Source: Saprospiraceae bacterium (GTDB lineage: Bacteria; Bacteroidota; Bacteroidia; Chitinophagales; Saprospiraceae). Taken from it: a DNA stretch of 64,000 nucleotides. The first letter of the stretch is position 1. Each line of letters opens with the position of its first letter. The position numbers were made by a program, and so were the translations under genes. The stretch lies in assembly GCA_016718205.1 (NCBI GenBank), contig JADKEB010000033.1, positions 654,370 to 718,369 on the forward strand, in the 5' to 3' direction. Under the pieces are notes generated by a model that worked only from the letters and a program-made list of their open reading frames with translations, did no database searches and was not told the DNA's origin. Shown here in pieces: positions 1 to 8,526 of the stretch.

Positions 1-2
1 CC

Positions 3-296
3 AAAGGTGTCAAATCAAATTCCATCACATCCGTACTGGGATCTCAGACGGAAAGCCATACTCTTGACAATTTTGTTGTAACGGGTGACGTAGGTATCGA
101 TCTCGGAGCAAAGTTTAAACTTTCCAACAGAAGCGTATCTGTAACGGTCAATGGCGGATATGTAGCCAATTTTCCCAGTGAATGGAGACTGGCAGGTTCT
201 TTGGCATTTAAGGAAAAAATCAATCTTTCAAGCCCGTATGCCGGAGCAACCATTAAGATCGATATGAATTGCAGCGGAGATGCTTGTTGCAAATAA
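3..296 (+). CDS. C-terminal end of a probable outer-membrane beta-barrel protein (partial)
   Basis: An open frame enters from the left edge and stops at TAA 294-296, giving the last 97 residues of a longer protein. The sequence alternates short polar and hydrophobic stretches (for example VVTGDVGIDLGAKFKL, SVTVNGGYVANF, GATIKIDMNC), as in amphipathic beta strands of an outer-membrane barrel. It ends in a cysteine-rich tail (NCSGDACCK), which is unusual for a barrel end. A strong terminator follows about 40 bp downstream, so this is the last gene of its unit. The family cannot be named from this fragment. Confidence 0.6.
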   Translation, partial: KGVKSNSITSVLGSQTESHTLDNFVVTGDVGIDLGAKFKLSNRSVSVTVNGGYVANFPSEWRLAGSLAFKEKINLSSPYAGATIKIDMNCSGDACCK

Positions 297-335
297 TTTG
301 GCTTTTTTTTATTGATCTGAAAAAATATTGTTTTA

Positions 336-389
336 AAAATGCCGGAAGAGTTTTTGATTATTGCCAAAAGCTTTTCCGGCATTTTTTTT
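336..389 (+). terminator. Rho-independent terminator
   Basis: The stem AAAATGCCGGAA pairs with TTCCGGCATTTT, separated by a loop of about 25 nt and followed by a run of T. It sits 40 bp after the stop of the partial barrel gene. The A run before the stem would let it work on the opposite strand too. Confidence 0.75.
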
Positions 390-457
390 GGTTCAGGTCT
401 GATTATTGATAGTTATTCATCATTGTAGAGTAAAGTATTGGTTAATTAGAGTCACAC

Positions 458-477
458 CTGTTGGGTTAACCCAACAG
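458..477. promoter_or_regulatory. Perfect 20-bp palindrome, possible operator
   Basis: CTGTTGGGTTAACCCAACAG is a perfect inverted repeat with no loop. It lies about 80 bp upstream of the promoter proposed for the doxX-like gene, in a 343-bp gap (297-639) otherwise holding only the terminator and that promoter. The lack of a T tract argues against a terminator. A dimeric regulator site is an inference. Confidence 0.35.
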
Positions 478-555
478 TTTCAAATCCACCGGAAAGTTCA
501 AGTAATTTGACAAAGTAGCAATAGCAGCCCAAAAATATATTTTTCACTTCGTACC

Positions 556-585
556 TTGTGATTAAAAAGCTAGTCAGTATCTTTG
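556..585 (+). promoter_or_regulatory. Bacteroidota-type promoter for the DoxX gene
   Basis: The -33 TTG at 556-558 and the -7 box TATCTTTG at 578-585 are separated by exactly 19 bp, matching the Bacteroidota sigma-A pattern TTTG/TAnnTTTG. It lies 54 bp before the start used for the DoxX-family gene. Confidence 0.6.
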
Positions 586-639
586 CCTCATGTCATTTTT
601 GCACATGTTTTGATCATCAGCATTTTAATACCTTAACCA

Positions 640-1056
640 TTGAAAGACATAGCTGAACTTTTGGCAAGAATCTGGATATCCTTTGTATTTATTTACGAAG
701 CACTGGATGCTCTTGTATTCTTCCATAAAACAAAAGCGACTATGACCGCTTATGGTATATTGTGGCAACAGGATTTGGTACTCAAAGTAACCATATTTAT
801 TCTGTTGATTGGGGGCATTTTAGTGCTGATAGGATATTTTGCCAGAGTTGGTGCTACAATGTTACTGCTTTACTGGTTGCCTATGACATTGATTGTGTAC
901 TCATTCTGGGATGATCCGGGAGAACTGAGACGATTGCATACCTTGTATTTTATGCGCAATCTGGCTTTATGTGGCGGATTGTTATTGCTCATTGCCAACG
1001 GAGCTGGCAAGTATAGTATAAAAAGACTCATATATATTATGAAGCTCCCAAAATAA
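640..1056 (+). CDS. DoxX-family integral membrane protein
   Basis: The 138-residue product has four hydrophobic segments (about residues 8-28, 48-66, 69-88 and 106-125), matching the size and four-helix fold of the DoxX family. The DPGE-RLHTLYFMRNLALCGGLLLL stretch is a typical family C-terminus (broken here for brevity). DoxX proteins are membrane components whose role is poorly known; some relate to redox or sulfur metabolism. The start is TTG at 640; no in-frame ATG gives the full first helix, and a good promoter lies just upstream. The MazG-like gene follows after 12 bp, so the two are probably co-transcribed. Confidence 0.7.
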   Translation: MKDIAELLARIWISFVFIYEALDALVFFHKTKATMTAYGILWQQDLVLKVTIFILLIGGILVLIGYFARVGATMLLLYWLPMTLIVYSFWDDPGELRRLHTLYFMRNLALCGGLLLLIANGAGKYSIKRLIYIMKLPK

Positions 1057-1068
1057 CCCAACATTAAT

Positions 1069-1560
1069 ATGGCAAAAAAATTAACATTATTTGACGAACC
1101 TTCCGCATTGACAGACGTAGCTGCATTTCACGATGTATTTGGTATGCCTGTATTGCCCACTCCTGCCATTCCTGACGAAAAACGATGTAATCTCAGAGTG
1201 GCTCTCCTGCAGGAAGAACTGGATGAACTGAAGACCGCCATACTTGAAAATGATATTGTTGGTGTAGCTGATGCCCTGAGTGATCTTCAGTATGTGCTTT
1301 CAGGAGCGGTACTTGAGTTTGGTTTGGCATCCAGATTCAAAGCCCTATTTGATGAGGTGCAGAGGTCAAATATGAGTAAGCCCTGTCAATCATACGAAGA
1401 AGCTTTGGCAACTCAGAAATATTATCTTGAAGAAAAGAATACACCGTCTTTCATAGAAGAAAAAGAAGGAGAATATCTTGTCTATCGGCAGGCAGACAGA
1501 AAGGTTTTAAAATCCATCAATTACTCAGAAGCGGATCTGCAGACCATCGTTTTCAGATAG
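1069..1560 (+). CDS. MazG-like / PRA-PH-like NTP pyrophosphohydrolase
   Basis: The 163-residue product fits the all-alpha NTP pyrophosphohydrolase superfamily (MazG, HisE-like). The metal-binding signature is visible as LLQEELDEL (about residues 45-53) followed by DALSDLQYVLSG (about 68-79), giving the paired E-E-x-x-E and D-x-x-x-D motif. Family members hydrolyse nucleoside triphosphates to monophosphate and pyrophosphate in the cytoplasm, often as house-cleaning enzymes; this one's substrate cannot be told. It follows the DoxX gene closely and converges on the metalloprotease gene. The tail beyond residue 110 is specific to this subfamily. Confidence 0.75.
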   Translation: MAKKLTLFDEPSALTDVAAFHDVFGMPVLPTPAIPDEKRCNLRVALLQEELDELKTAILENDIVGVADALSDLQYVLSGAVLEFGLASRFKALFDEVQRSNMSKPCQSYEEALATQKYYLEEKNTPSFIEEKEGEYLVYRQADRKVLKSINYSEADLQTIVFR

Positions 1561-1584
1561 GAAGATTATTTGGTGTGAAAACCA

Positions 1585-3960
1585 TCAATCATCTAAACTG
1601 CAGCTACCTATTGGCGCACCCGGAGGCACAGGTGCAGCGGATGGAAGTTTGATTTGGTGGATTTTAGTTGGGTCGGTATTCATCAACGTCACCAGATAAT
1701 TGATTAACACTTTACCTTTTTCTTCTGAACCTTTTTTTGAAGATGAAATAAGTGATTTTTTATGACTGTCTAATATGTTTTGAATGTGCGCTTTCACTTG
1801 ATGAGAAATATTTTCGCTGATACTCAAAGCTATTAACTTGCTGACAAATTGTGTATTAGCACATTGCGAAACAACATCTGTGGTTATATTTTTTGCCAGG
1901 CTATTGGATATTTCTTTTAAATATTCTGATAATCTTCCCTCACCTGCCATCCTGCTGAGTCTATCAGGATGTAATAAAAGCTCCAGAATTTGTCCTGAAG
2001 CACTTTCATACACCTTCAGATAGTCAAATGCTGGGGCAGCACCGGTAGGAAAGCTTTCACGACTGCGATCATAACCGGACGCAACTGGAAAAAGTAAACC
2101 TTTGATGTGGTCTGGGACGGCCAGATACTTGTCAGACAGGAGATCAAGAAGCGCAGCAGTGGCTTTCATCTGACGGATGCGATCTACGGGTTTTAGTGGT
2201 TCTATTTTGCCAAAACCTTTTACGGCGTAGTGATATTCAAGACCTCCTATCAGTTTACTCACAGCTTCCGCCTGATATCTGTGCATATAGTAGACCGGTA
2301 CAAATATTTTTTCCAATTCAGAAACCGGCGTGCCTTTAGGTATTGTATTTAAGCCAAATTCTTTGATGGCATAAGCCCTGACGCCCATGATCCTCTCCAA
2401 TTCAGCAATAGCATCAGGACCATTGTCCCACAGGTGATTTATCGGTGAGGCACTACCGACACTTCTCGCATCTTCATCTGTCAGGTATTTCAGACCTAAA
2501 CTATGATTACCATTGATAATAGCTTCAAGGCCTGCTCTCGCTGATGCTTCATCCGGATATTGACTATATCCGTACATGATAGACCGCTTGTCCCACAAAC
2601 CGATCTTATCATCATAAGCCATTGAAAAGTCAGGCTTGCCCTGCTTGTCTAATGTGATATAGGGATGTGGATAATCCATTACAGATGCTCTGTCGTTAGT
2701 ACTTGCAGCAAAGTTGTGTGCCAGTCCGATAGTGTGCCCTATTTCGTGTGCAGATAGTTGTCTAAGTCTGTCTAACGCCATTTTGGTCATGATGGCGTGA
2801 TTTTCATCATTGGTGCCATATGGAGATGCTATGCCTTGTGCTATCATAAAATCCTGTCTTACCCGGAGTGAACCTAAGGAAACATGGCCTTTAAGTATCT
2901 CACCAGTCCTGGGATCAGCGATCGATGTTCCATATGACCAGCCACGAGTACTGCGATGCACCCACTGTATCATATTGTACCGGACATCAAGCGGATGTGC
3001 TCCTACAGGCAACTCTCTGACATCAAAAGCGTTTTTGAATCCGGCAGCTTCATATGCCTGAGCCCACCATTTGCCACCTTCCATGAGTGCTGACTTTATT
3101 GGTTCAGGACATCCGGGATCTATATAATAAATGATGGGTTCGACAGGCTCACTTAGAGCTTGGTCAGGATATTTTTTTTCAAGTCTGTGCCTTGTGATAA
3201 ATCTTTTTTCAATTGGCGAGTGTATAGGAGTGGCGTAGTCATAATAGCTCGTGTAAAAGTATCCACTCTCAGGATGAAATACTCTTGGTGTATACTTATC
3301 GTCCGGCAATTCGATGAAGGATACATGTTGCCGGTAAGAGACAGCTTCGGCTGAGGGCGATACACTTTTGATATAGGCACCTGTAGGCTCGCCTACAAAA
3401 GTCAGGATTGACTCCAGTTCGACATTCTTTGGAAAGGCGTGGATATTGTCAAAAAATAATGCTGAACGGCTTTTTTCGAGCTTATATGTACCTTGTTTGG
3501 TATCTTTAAGTGTATTGGCCACCCAATTGAGATCATCAAGAAGCAATGGACCTATATCTATAGTGTAGTTTTTATTTTCAGTTTTTTCTATTTTGAATCC
3601 AAAAATGACAGATTTGGCAAAGGCTTCTTCCACTGCCCTCACTTCGAGTGCATTATTGGAGATGGCCCTGTATTTTAGATTAGGTTGGATTAATAAGATC
3701 TTATCACCATGTTTTTCAAATCTGACTACTCTTACATCTCCTAGTTTGCCTCGATCTAAACCGAGGTCATTTGAACCCATTCCTGTCCCAAAAGCATTGA
3801 CCATCAGTATATCCTGGTTGAGTTTATCCATTTTTAAGAGAAGTTTTCCGCTGGAATCCTGGTATTCAAAATTGAAAAACCCCTGGTATTTTTGTCCCAG
3901 AAGGGTTTGAGTGCACAAAAAGGAAAACAAAACGATAGAAAAAAATTTTAAAAAACTCAT
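1585..3960 (-). CDS. Secreted zinc-dependent metalloprotease (DUF5117/DUF4953 type)
   Basis: The 791-residue product starts with a signal peptide (hydrophobic to about residue 20, TQTLLGQ) and carries the extended zinc motif HEIGHTIGLAHN at residues 405-416. That is the HExxHxxGxxHN pattern of metzincin-like proteases. The N-terminal 350 residues resemble DUF5118/DUF5117 and the rest DUF4953, the usual Bacteroidota arrangement. Length and order look complete. It probably acts in the periplasm or outside the cell on protein substrates. A -7 box (TACTTTTG on the minus strand, 4013-4020) lies about 55 bp upstream. It is transcribed alone, convergent with the MazG-like gene. Confidence 0.88.
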   Translation of the reverse strand: MSFLKFFSIVLFSFLCTQTLLGQKYQGFFNFEYQDSSGKLLLKMDKLNQDILMVNAFGTGMGSNDLGLDRGKLGDVRVVRFEKHGDKILLIQPNLKYRAISNNALEVRAVEEAFAKSVIFGFKIEKTENKNYTIDIGPLLLDDLNWVANTLKDTKQGTYKLEKSRSALFFDNIHAFPKNVELESILTFVGEPTGAYIKSVSPSAEAVSYRQHVSFIELPDDKYTPRVFHPESGYFYTSYYDYATPIHSPIEKRFITRHRLEKKYPDQALSEPVEPIIYYIDPGCPEPIKSALMEGGKWWAQAYEAAGFKNAFDVRELPVGAHPLDVRYNMIQWVHRSTRGWSYGTSIADPRTGEILKGHVSLGSLRVRQDFMIAQGIASPYGTNDENHAIMTKMALDRLRQLSAHEIGHTIGLAHNFAASTNDRASVMDYPHPYITLDKQGKPDFSMAYDDKIGLWDKRSIMYGYSQYPDEASARAGLEAIINGNHSLGLKYLTDEDARSVGSASPINHLWDNGPDAIAELERIMGVRAYAIKEFGLNTIPKGTPVSELEKIFVPVYYMHRYQAEAVSKLIGGLEYHYAVKGFGKIEPLKPVDRIRQMKATAALLDLLSDKYLAVPDHIKGLLFPVASGYDRSRESFPTGAAPAFDYLKVYESASGQILELLLHPDRLSRMAGEGRLSEYLKEISNSLAKNITTDVVSQCANTQFVSKLIALSISENISHQVKAHIQNILDSHKKSLISSSKKGSEEKGKVLINYLVTLMNTDPTKIHQIKLPSAAPVPPGAPIGSCSLDD

Positions 3961-4012
3961 GATGCAGGCATTTATAAGGATGCAATATATGGATTAAAAA
4001 TTATTATGAAAA

Positions 4013-4235
4013 CAAAAGTAGGGCCACACTTCATCAATGTTGATTGGAAAGGTAAATCTAAAGAAATGTTTTAACAACTAAAGACATCAATTTGACGAAT
4101 ATGGAGTTCTTTACCGATAATGAAGTTACTATTGAACATGATCCTGATTTTTTTTTGCAAATCCTGATTTATGTAGCCAATTTCTATTACTTGTTTCCTA
4201 TTGTTTCATTGGCAATGCATAATTCATTAACTTTG
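4013..4235. promoter_or_regulatory. Divergent promoter region between metalloprotease and trhO
   Basis: The 322-bp gap holds two -7 boxes pointing apart: TACTTTTG on the minus strand (4013-4020) for the metalloprotease and TAACTTTG on the plus strand (4228-4235) for trhO, about 48 bp before its ATG. Neither has a clear -33 TTTG at 19 bp. A short open frame at 4092-4286 is judged noncoding because it spans the trhO promoter and has no recognisable features. Confidence 0.4.
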
Positions 4236-4282
4236 CATTTTTTTAGAACACGTTTCTTGCATAAACGTAGTAAATTGTGGTT

Positions 4283-5338
4283 ATGAAGACATTGCACAAC
4301 AGAATAAACAGATACACCCTCAAGGAAAAAATTCAATCTGACAAGACTCCCAGAGTAACATTGTCATTTTACCAATACTATCATCTCGGCAACCCCGGAT
4401 TGTTCAGAGACCATATCTATATCTTGCTTTCTGAGTTAGGTGTATTCGGTCGTATCTATGTATCATATGAAGGGATCAACGCCCAGATATCAGTTCCGGA
4501 AGCACGGATCGAAGACTTTAAAAATGCGATACATACTATCACTTTTCTCAGAGATATCAGGCTCAATTGGGCTATAGAAGATAATGGAAAATCATTTTAC
4601 AAACTCATCATCCGAGTACGTGACAAAATCGTAGCTGATGGACTGGACGATAAGTCTTTTGACGTTACGAATAAAGGTATACACCTCAAGGCTGAAGAAT
4701 TCAACATACTCACCGATGACCCTGAAACCATCATTGTAGATATGCGCAATCATTATGAATCGGAAGTAGGACATTTTCAGGGTGCAATATTGCCTGATGT
4801 AGAAACCTTCAGGGAAGCATTACCGGTCGTAGAGCAATTAATCAAAGGCAAAAAGGACAAAAATATCATCATGTACTGCACAGGAGGTATCCGATGCGAA
4901 AAAGCCAGTGCCTATTACAAGCACAAGGGATACTCCAATGTATACCAGGTAGAAGGTGGTATAATAGAGTATGCCAGAAGAGCTAAAGAATTAGGTATCG
5001 AAAATAAATTTATAGGTAAAAACTTCGTTTTTGATGAAAGGCTGGGTGAAAAAATATCGGACCATGTCATAGCCAAATGCCATCAGTGCGGTGCACCTTG
5101 CGATACACATGTCAACTGTGCCAATGACGCGTGTCACATCCTTTTCATCCAGTGTCCTGCCTGTGCTCAAACATATCAGCACACTTGTTCTGTAAAGTGT
5201 AAAGAATATATACAGTTGCCGGAAAACGATAGAACTTTGTTAAAAAATGATCTGGAATTTAATGGCACAAAGTTCGGAAAAGGAAGGTACAAAGCATTCC
5301 ATAAGTCAGAAGTATTAGACACTTCCCATCATGAGTAA
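4283..5338 (+). CDS. trhO: tRNA uridine(34) hydroxylase (rhodanese-related)
   Basis: The product (351 residues from the ATG at 4283) has the TrhO layout: an N-terminal UPF0176-type domain (FYQYYHLGNPG... YEGINAQIS), a rhodanese domain with the active-site loop CTGGIRC (Cys at residue 199), and a C-terminal Cys-rich region with four CxxC-like pairs (CHQCGAPC, CPAC). TrhO makes 5-hydroxyuridine at position 34 of tRNA using oxygen. The GTG two codons upstream is possible, but ATG 4283 is better placed relative to the -7 box. It appears monocistronic. Confidence 0.92.
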   Translation: MKTLHNRINRYTLKEKIQSDKTPRVTLSFYQYYHLGNPGLFRDHIYILLSELGVFGRIYVSYEGINAQISVPEARIEDFKNAIHTITFLRDIRLNWAIEDNGKSFYKLIIRVRDKIVADGLDDKSFDVTNKGIHLKAEEFNILTDDPETIIVDMRNHYESEVGHFQGAILPDVETFREALPVVEQLIKGKKDKNIIMYCTGGIRCEKASAYYKHKGYSNVYQVEGGIIEYARRAKELGIENKFIGKNFVFDERLGEKISDHVIAKCHQCGAPCDTHVNCANDACHILFIQCPACAQTYQHTCSVKCKEYIQLPENDRTLLKNDLEFNGTKFGKGRYKAFHKSEVLDTSHHE

Positions 5339-5503
5339 GAATCTGAGCCTATTCAAGTGCATTTTTCTATCGAGTGGCTTGCCGAAGGTGTACGTACAGA
5401 AAAATGTGACACTCCTTTCATTGTATGGTTCGTATCATATATGTAAAGGATTTTTGGCAATAAGATTGTTGATTTTATCATTATTACACATATAGTTTTT
5501 AGG

Positions 5504-7198
5504 ATGAATTTACAGCCCTTGGGTACATACAGTTTAGCTTCCTGCTTGAAAATCAGTATCATCGGACTGTTAGGGCTTGGCTTGATTGTATTTAGTCAGG
5601 GTTGCGCCAGCACAGGATCGCCATCAGGTGGTCCCAGAGATGTGACACCACCCAAAATGGATAGTATCAGATCTGCACAAAACCGTCAGACAAATTTCAA
5701 ACCTCGTCAGGTTGATTTCTACTTTGATGAATTTATAGAAGTACGTGATCCGATCAAGGAAGTGCTGGTCTCTCCACCTCTTACATATATACCACAGGTG
5801 AAGCACCGAGGTAAAAAAGTAAGTTTTGCATTTGATGAAAAAGAAGTTTTAAGAGAAAATGCTACCTACACCATCAATTTTGGTGAGTCTGTTGTGGATT
5901 TTCATGAAGGCAATAAACTCCCCAATTTTAACTTTGTTTTTGCCACAGGTCCTGCATTGGACAGTATGACTTTTAAGGGTAAAATCACAGATGCACTCAC
6001 AGGTGAACCTGATCCGGAGATGGTTATATTCTTATATGACAACCTCACTGACTCCATCGTGGCTAAGGAGAAACCTTTTTACTTTGCACGTCCTGACAAA
6101 TCAGGTAATTTCGAATTTCAAAATGTAAAATCTGATACTTTCAGGTTGCTGGCCATCAAAGATGAAAATATCAACTATAGATACGATCTCCCGACAGAAA
6201 AAGTGGCATTTTATGATAGTCTGATAGTACTTGTGGATTCAGCAACTTACAATATCCATCTGGTATCTTCGCTGCCAAAACCAAAACTCAAGATCATGTC
6301 TTACGATACAAAAATTTACGGCAAGATCAATATCCTTTATAATACCAAGCCGCCAGTGCCTACTGTATTGAATATACCTCATCAAGACATCATTTTCTCC
6401 AATGAAATCGCAGAAGACTCTGTCAATATCTACTATGAAACAGCTCTGGACTCATTCGGAGTGATCATATATAATGATACTATAAAAGTGAAACCGAGAG
6501 GAAAACAGGATTTTATGAAAAAAAGTCGTTTGAGACTATTATCAACAAATGCCGGTAGCAAAGTGCTGCCTACTGACTCTCTGATATTTAATTACAATAT
6601 GCCCCTAAAACTGAATCCTTCAAAAAACATCATTATCACAGACACCATAGGGCAGATCGATGATATCAGGATTACTACCTCTGAAGATAAAAAAAGTATG
6701 ATCATCCGGTACCTGTGGAAAGGTGGAGAAGAGTATAATATCTCCTTTGACAGTAACACCATTCAAAGCATCTATGGTCATGCTGCAGATAGCCTGGATA
6801 TGGAAGTAAAAATACTCAAGCCAGATCAATTGGCAGGTATCAATTTTTTAATATCTGATTTGGATAGTACTGCCACTTATATTATCAATATTCAAAGAGA
6901 AAAACTGCTTATCAGCAGTACTAAAGTGGCTTTCAAGTCCATGTCTTCGATAAAACTGACAGGATTGGTACCTGATAAATACAACGTTGAGATCTTTCGT
7001 GACGTTAATAATAATGGAAAATGGGACCCGGGTAGCTATTGGACTAAATCCCAACCAGAGCCATACAGATTTTTCAAAGGAGAGACTGTCAGAGAAAATA
7101 AAGAAACTGACATCAATATTTCCTGGAAAACCAACTCAGAAGTCTTAACTAAACCTGAAACCCCTCTCATCAAACCTCCGCTGAACATTAAAAAATAA
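5504..7198 (+). CDS. Ig-like domain (SbsA-type) lipoprotein
   Basis: The 564-residue product has a lipoprotein signal ending in VFSQGC (about residues 30-35). A segment follows with GGPRDVTPP and the strand-rich PRQVDFYFDEFIEVRDP, typical of the Bacteroidota Ig-like (SbsA_Ig) family. The C-terminal part contains KYNVEIFRDVNNNGKWDPG, typical of carboxypeptidase-regulatory-like or SdrD-like modules. It should be anchored to a membrane facing the periplasm. It lies 3 bp before lptB and heads a four-gene unit with it. A link to LPS export is suggested only by position. Confidence 0.75.
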   Translation: MNLQPLGTYSLASCLKISIIGLLGLGLIVFSQGCASTGSPSGGPRDVTPPKMDSIRSAQNRQTNFKPRQVDFYFDEFIEVRDPIKEVLVSPPLTYIPQVKHRGKKVSFAFDEKEVLRENATYTINFGESVVDFHEGNKLPNFNFVFATGPALDSMTFKGKITDALTGEPDPEMVIFLYDNLTDSIVAKEKPFYFARPDKSGNFEFQNVKSDTFRLLAIKDENINYRYDLPTEKVAFYDSLIVLVDSATYNIHLVSSLPKPKLKIMSYDTKIYGKINILYNTKPPVPTVLNIPHQDIIFSNEIAEDSVNIYYETALDSFGVIIYNDTIKVKPRGKQDFMKKSRLRLLSTNAGSKVLPTDSLIFNYNMPLKLNPSKNIIITDTIGQIDDIRITTSEDKKSMIIRYLWKGGEEYNISFDSNTIQSIYGHAADSLDMEVKILKPDQLAGINFLISDLDSTATYIINIQREKLLISSTKVAFKSMSSIKLTGLVPDKYNVEIFRDVNNNGKWDPGSYWTKSQPEPYRFFKGETVRENKETDINISWKTNSEVLTKPETPLIKPPLNIKK

Positions 7199-7201
7199 AA
7201 G

Positions 7202-7948
7202 ATGATCTTCAGATCTGACAATCTCGTAAAAACATATGGCCAACGCACTGTCGTCAACAAGGTATCTATTCACGTCGACCAAGGTGAAATAGTAGGATTA
7301 CTGGGACCCAACGGAGCAGGCAAAACCACTACCTTCTACATGATGGTAGGCTTTATCAGGCCGGCTGAAGGAAAAGTTTATCTGAATGAAGAAGATGTCA
7401 CTCGGGATGCGATGTATGTCAGGGCACAGAAAGGAGTAGGATATCTGCCACAGGAACCCAGTGTTTTCAGAAAACTTTCGGTCGAAGACAATATTATGGC
7501 CGTGCTGGAAATGACAAAACTGACTAAAGAAGAACAAAAAGATAAACTCGAGTCGCTGATCGGCGAATTCAGATTGGATAAAGTTAGGAAAAATATCGGC
7601 GATTCGCTGTCGGGTGGCGAGAGACGGAGGACTGAAATTGCCCGTTCACTTGCATCTAGTCCAAAATTTATCCTACTCGATGAACCCTTTGCAGGCATAG
7701 ACCCTATAGCAGTGGAAGATATTCAGCATATTGTGGCAAAATTAAAGACAAAAAATATAGGAATCCTTATTACAGACCATAACGTGCAGGAAACATTGTC
7801 TATCACAGACAGAGCTTATCTCATGTTTGAAGGCAGTATACTTAAAGCCGGCACGGCAGAAGAGCTGGCAGCTGATGAAGTAGTAAGGCGTGTCTACTTG
7901 GGTAAAAATTTTGAATTAAAAAAGAAAGTGATAGATTTTGAAGACTAA
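7202..7948 (+). CDS. lptB: LPS export ABC transporter ATP-binding protein LptB
   Basis: The 248-residue ATPase has Walker [10 protein letters not shown] (residues 35-43), the ABC signature [13 protein letters not shown] (about 136-148), Walker [13 protein letters not shown] (about 158-169) and the H-loop ITDHNV. The sequence around LSGGERRR and the overall length match LptB rather than amino-acid transporters. LptB powers extraction of LPS from the inner membrane with LptF/LptG, which are not in this window. It sits between the Ig-like lipoprotein gene (3-bp gap) and a small lipoprotein gene that overlaps its last 11 bases. Confidence 0.93.
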   Translation: MIFRSDNLVKTYGQRTVVNKVSIHVDQGEIVGLLGPNGAGKTTTFYMMVGFIRPAEGKVYLNEEDVTRDAMYVRAQKGVGYLPQEPSVFRKLSVEDNIMAVLEMTKLTKEEQKDKLESLIGEFRLDKVRKNIGDSLSGGERRRTEIARSLASSPKFILLDEPFAGIDPIAVEDIQHIVAKLKTKNIGILITDHNVQETLSITDRAYLMFEGSILKAGTAEELAADEVVRRVYLGKNFELKKKVIDFED

Positions 7949-8201
7949 ATATCTTACAATCCTTTTGTTAGTTGCAGTTGTGTTTATCTCATGTGGCATT
8001 GAGGACAATCCGCTCACGGCCGAAGAAAAATACACCGTTGACACCATCTTTGGCAACAAACTGAATGATTTACGTATCTATACTGATTCATTGTGCAAAG
8101 TTGAAAGGGATACCCTATTTGCCAAATATGCGGACTCCATGCATACTGTCAGAATCAAAGAAATCGAAAATCTTTTGATAATAAATCCTGCTCAGGAATG
8201 A
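7938..8201 (+). CDS. Small putative lipoprotein downstream of lptB
   Basis: The 87-residue product starts at TTG 7938, inside the last codons of lptB, and has a lipoprotein signal ending VVFISC (Cys about residue 19). The rest is a short, charged, probably helical region with no family recognised. Overlaps at both ends (11 bp with lptB, 4 bp with the next gene) indicate translational coupling in the lptB operon. Confidence 0.6.
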   Translation: MKTKYLTILLLVAVVFISCGIEDNPLTAEEKYTVDTIFGNKLNDLRIYTDSLCKVERDTLFAKYADSMHTVRIKEIENLLIINPAQE

Positions 8202-8518
8202 AACTATCACCCTATATCATCATTTTAATAACTGTACTGGCATCTTGTGATGATACTGCGGCGGTGCTCAACATCAACAATCCAAAAATCAAAGAGGCCT
8301 ATGAAAGCCGCAGGAAAGAATACATCAATGAAAACCTTAAAAATTGCAGAGAAGATATCATAGGTAAAGCAGAAATATACGTGGATTCACTCATCGCGGC
8401 AGAAATTGACTATAGAATCAATGATTCCATCATTTTTCCCGAAAAGCCGATCAAACCGGAATGGCCCGGTGCTATCATAGTACCGGATTCAATAAAAGCA
8501 AGACCTATCTTTAGATAA
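8198..8518 (+). CDS. Small putative lipoprotein, last gene of the lptB unit
   Basis: The 106-residue product has a lipoprotein signal (IIILITVLASC, Cys about residue 17), then a charged segment with a Cys (NLKNCREDIIGKAEIYVDS) and a proline-rich end (PEKPIKPEWPGAIIVPDS). ATGA overlap (8198-8201) couples it to the preceding lipoprotein. No function is recognised. It converges on the SPOR-domain gene with an 8-bp gap and no obvious terminator. Confidence 0.6.
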   Translation: MKLSPYIIILITVLASCDDTAAVLNINNPKIKEAYESRRKEYINENLKNCREDIIGKAEIYVDSLIAAEIDYRINDSIIFPEKPIKPEWPGAIIVPDSIKARPIFR

Positions 8519-8526
8519 ACGGTTTT

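Noticed and set aside
4092..4286. 64-residue frame upstream of trhO
   Set aside because: It spans the proposed trhO -7 box, overlaps the trhO start and has no signal peptide, domain or conserved pattern.
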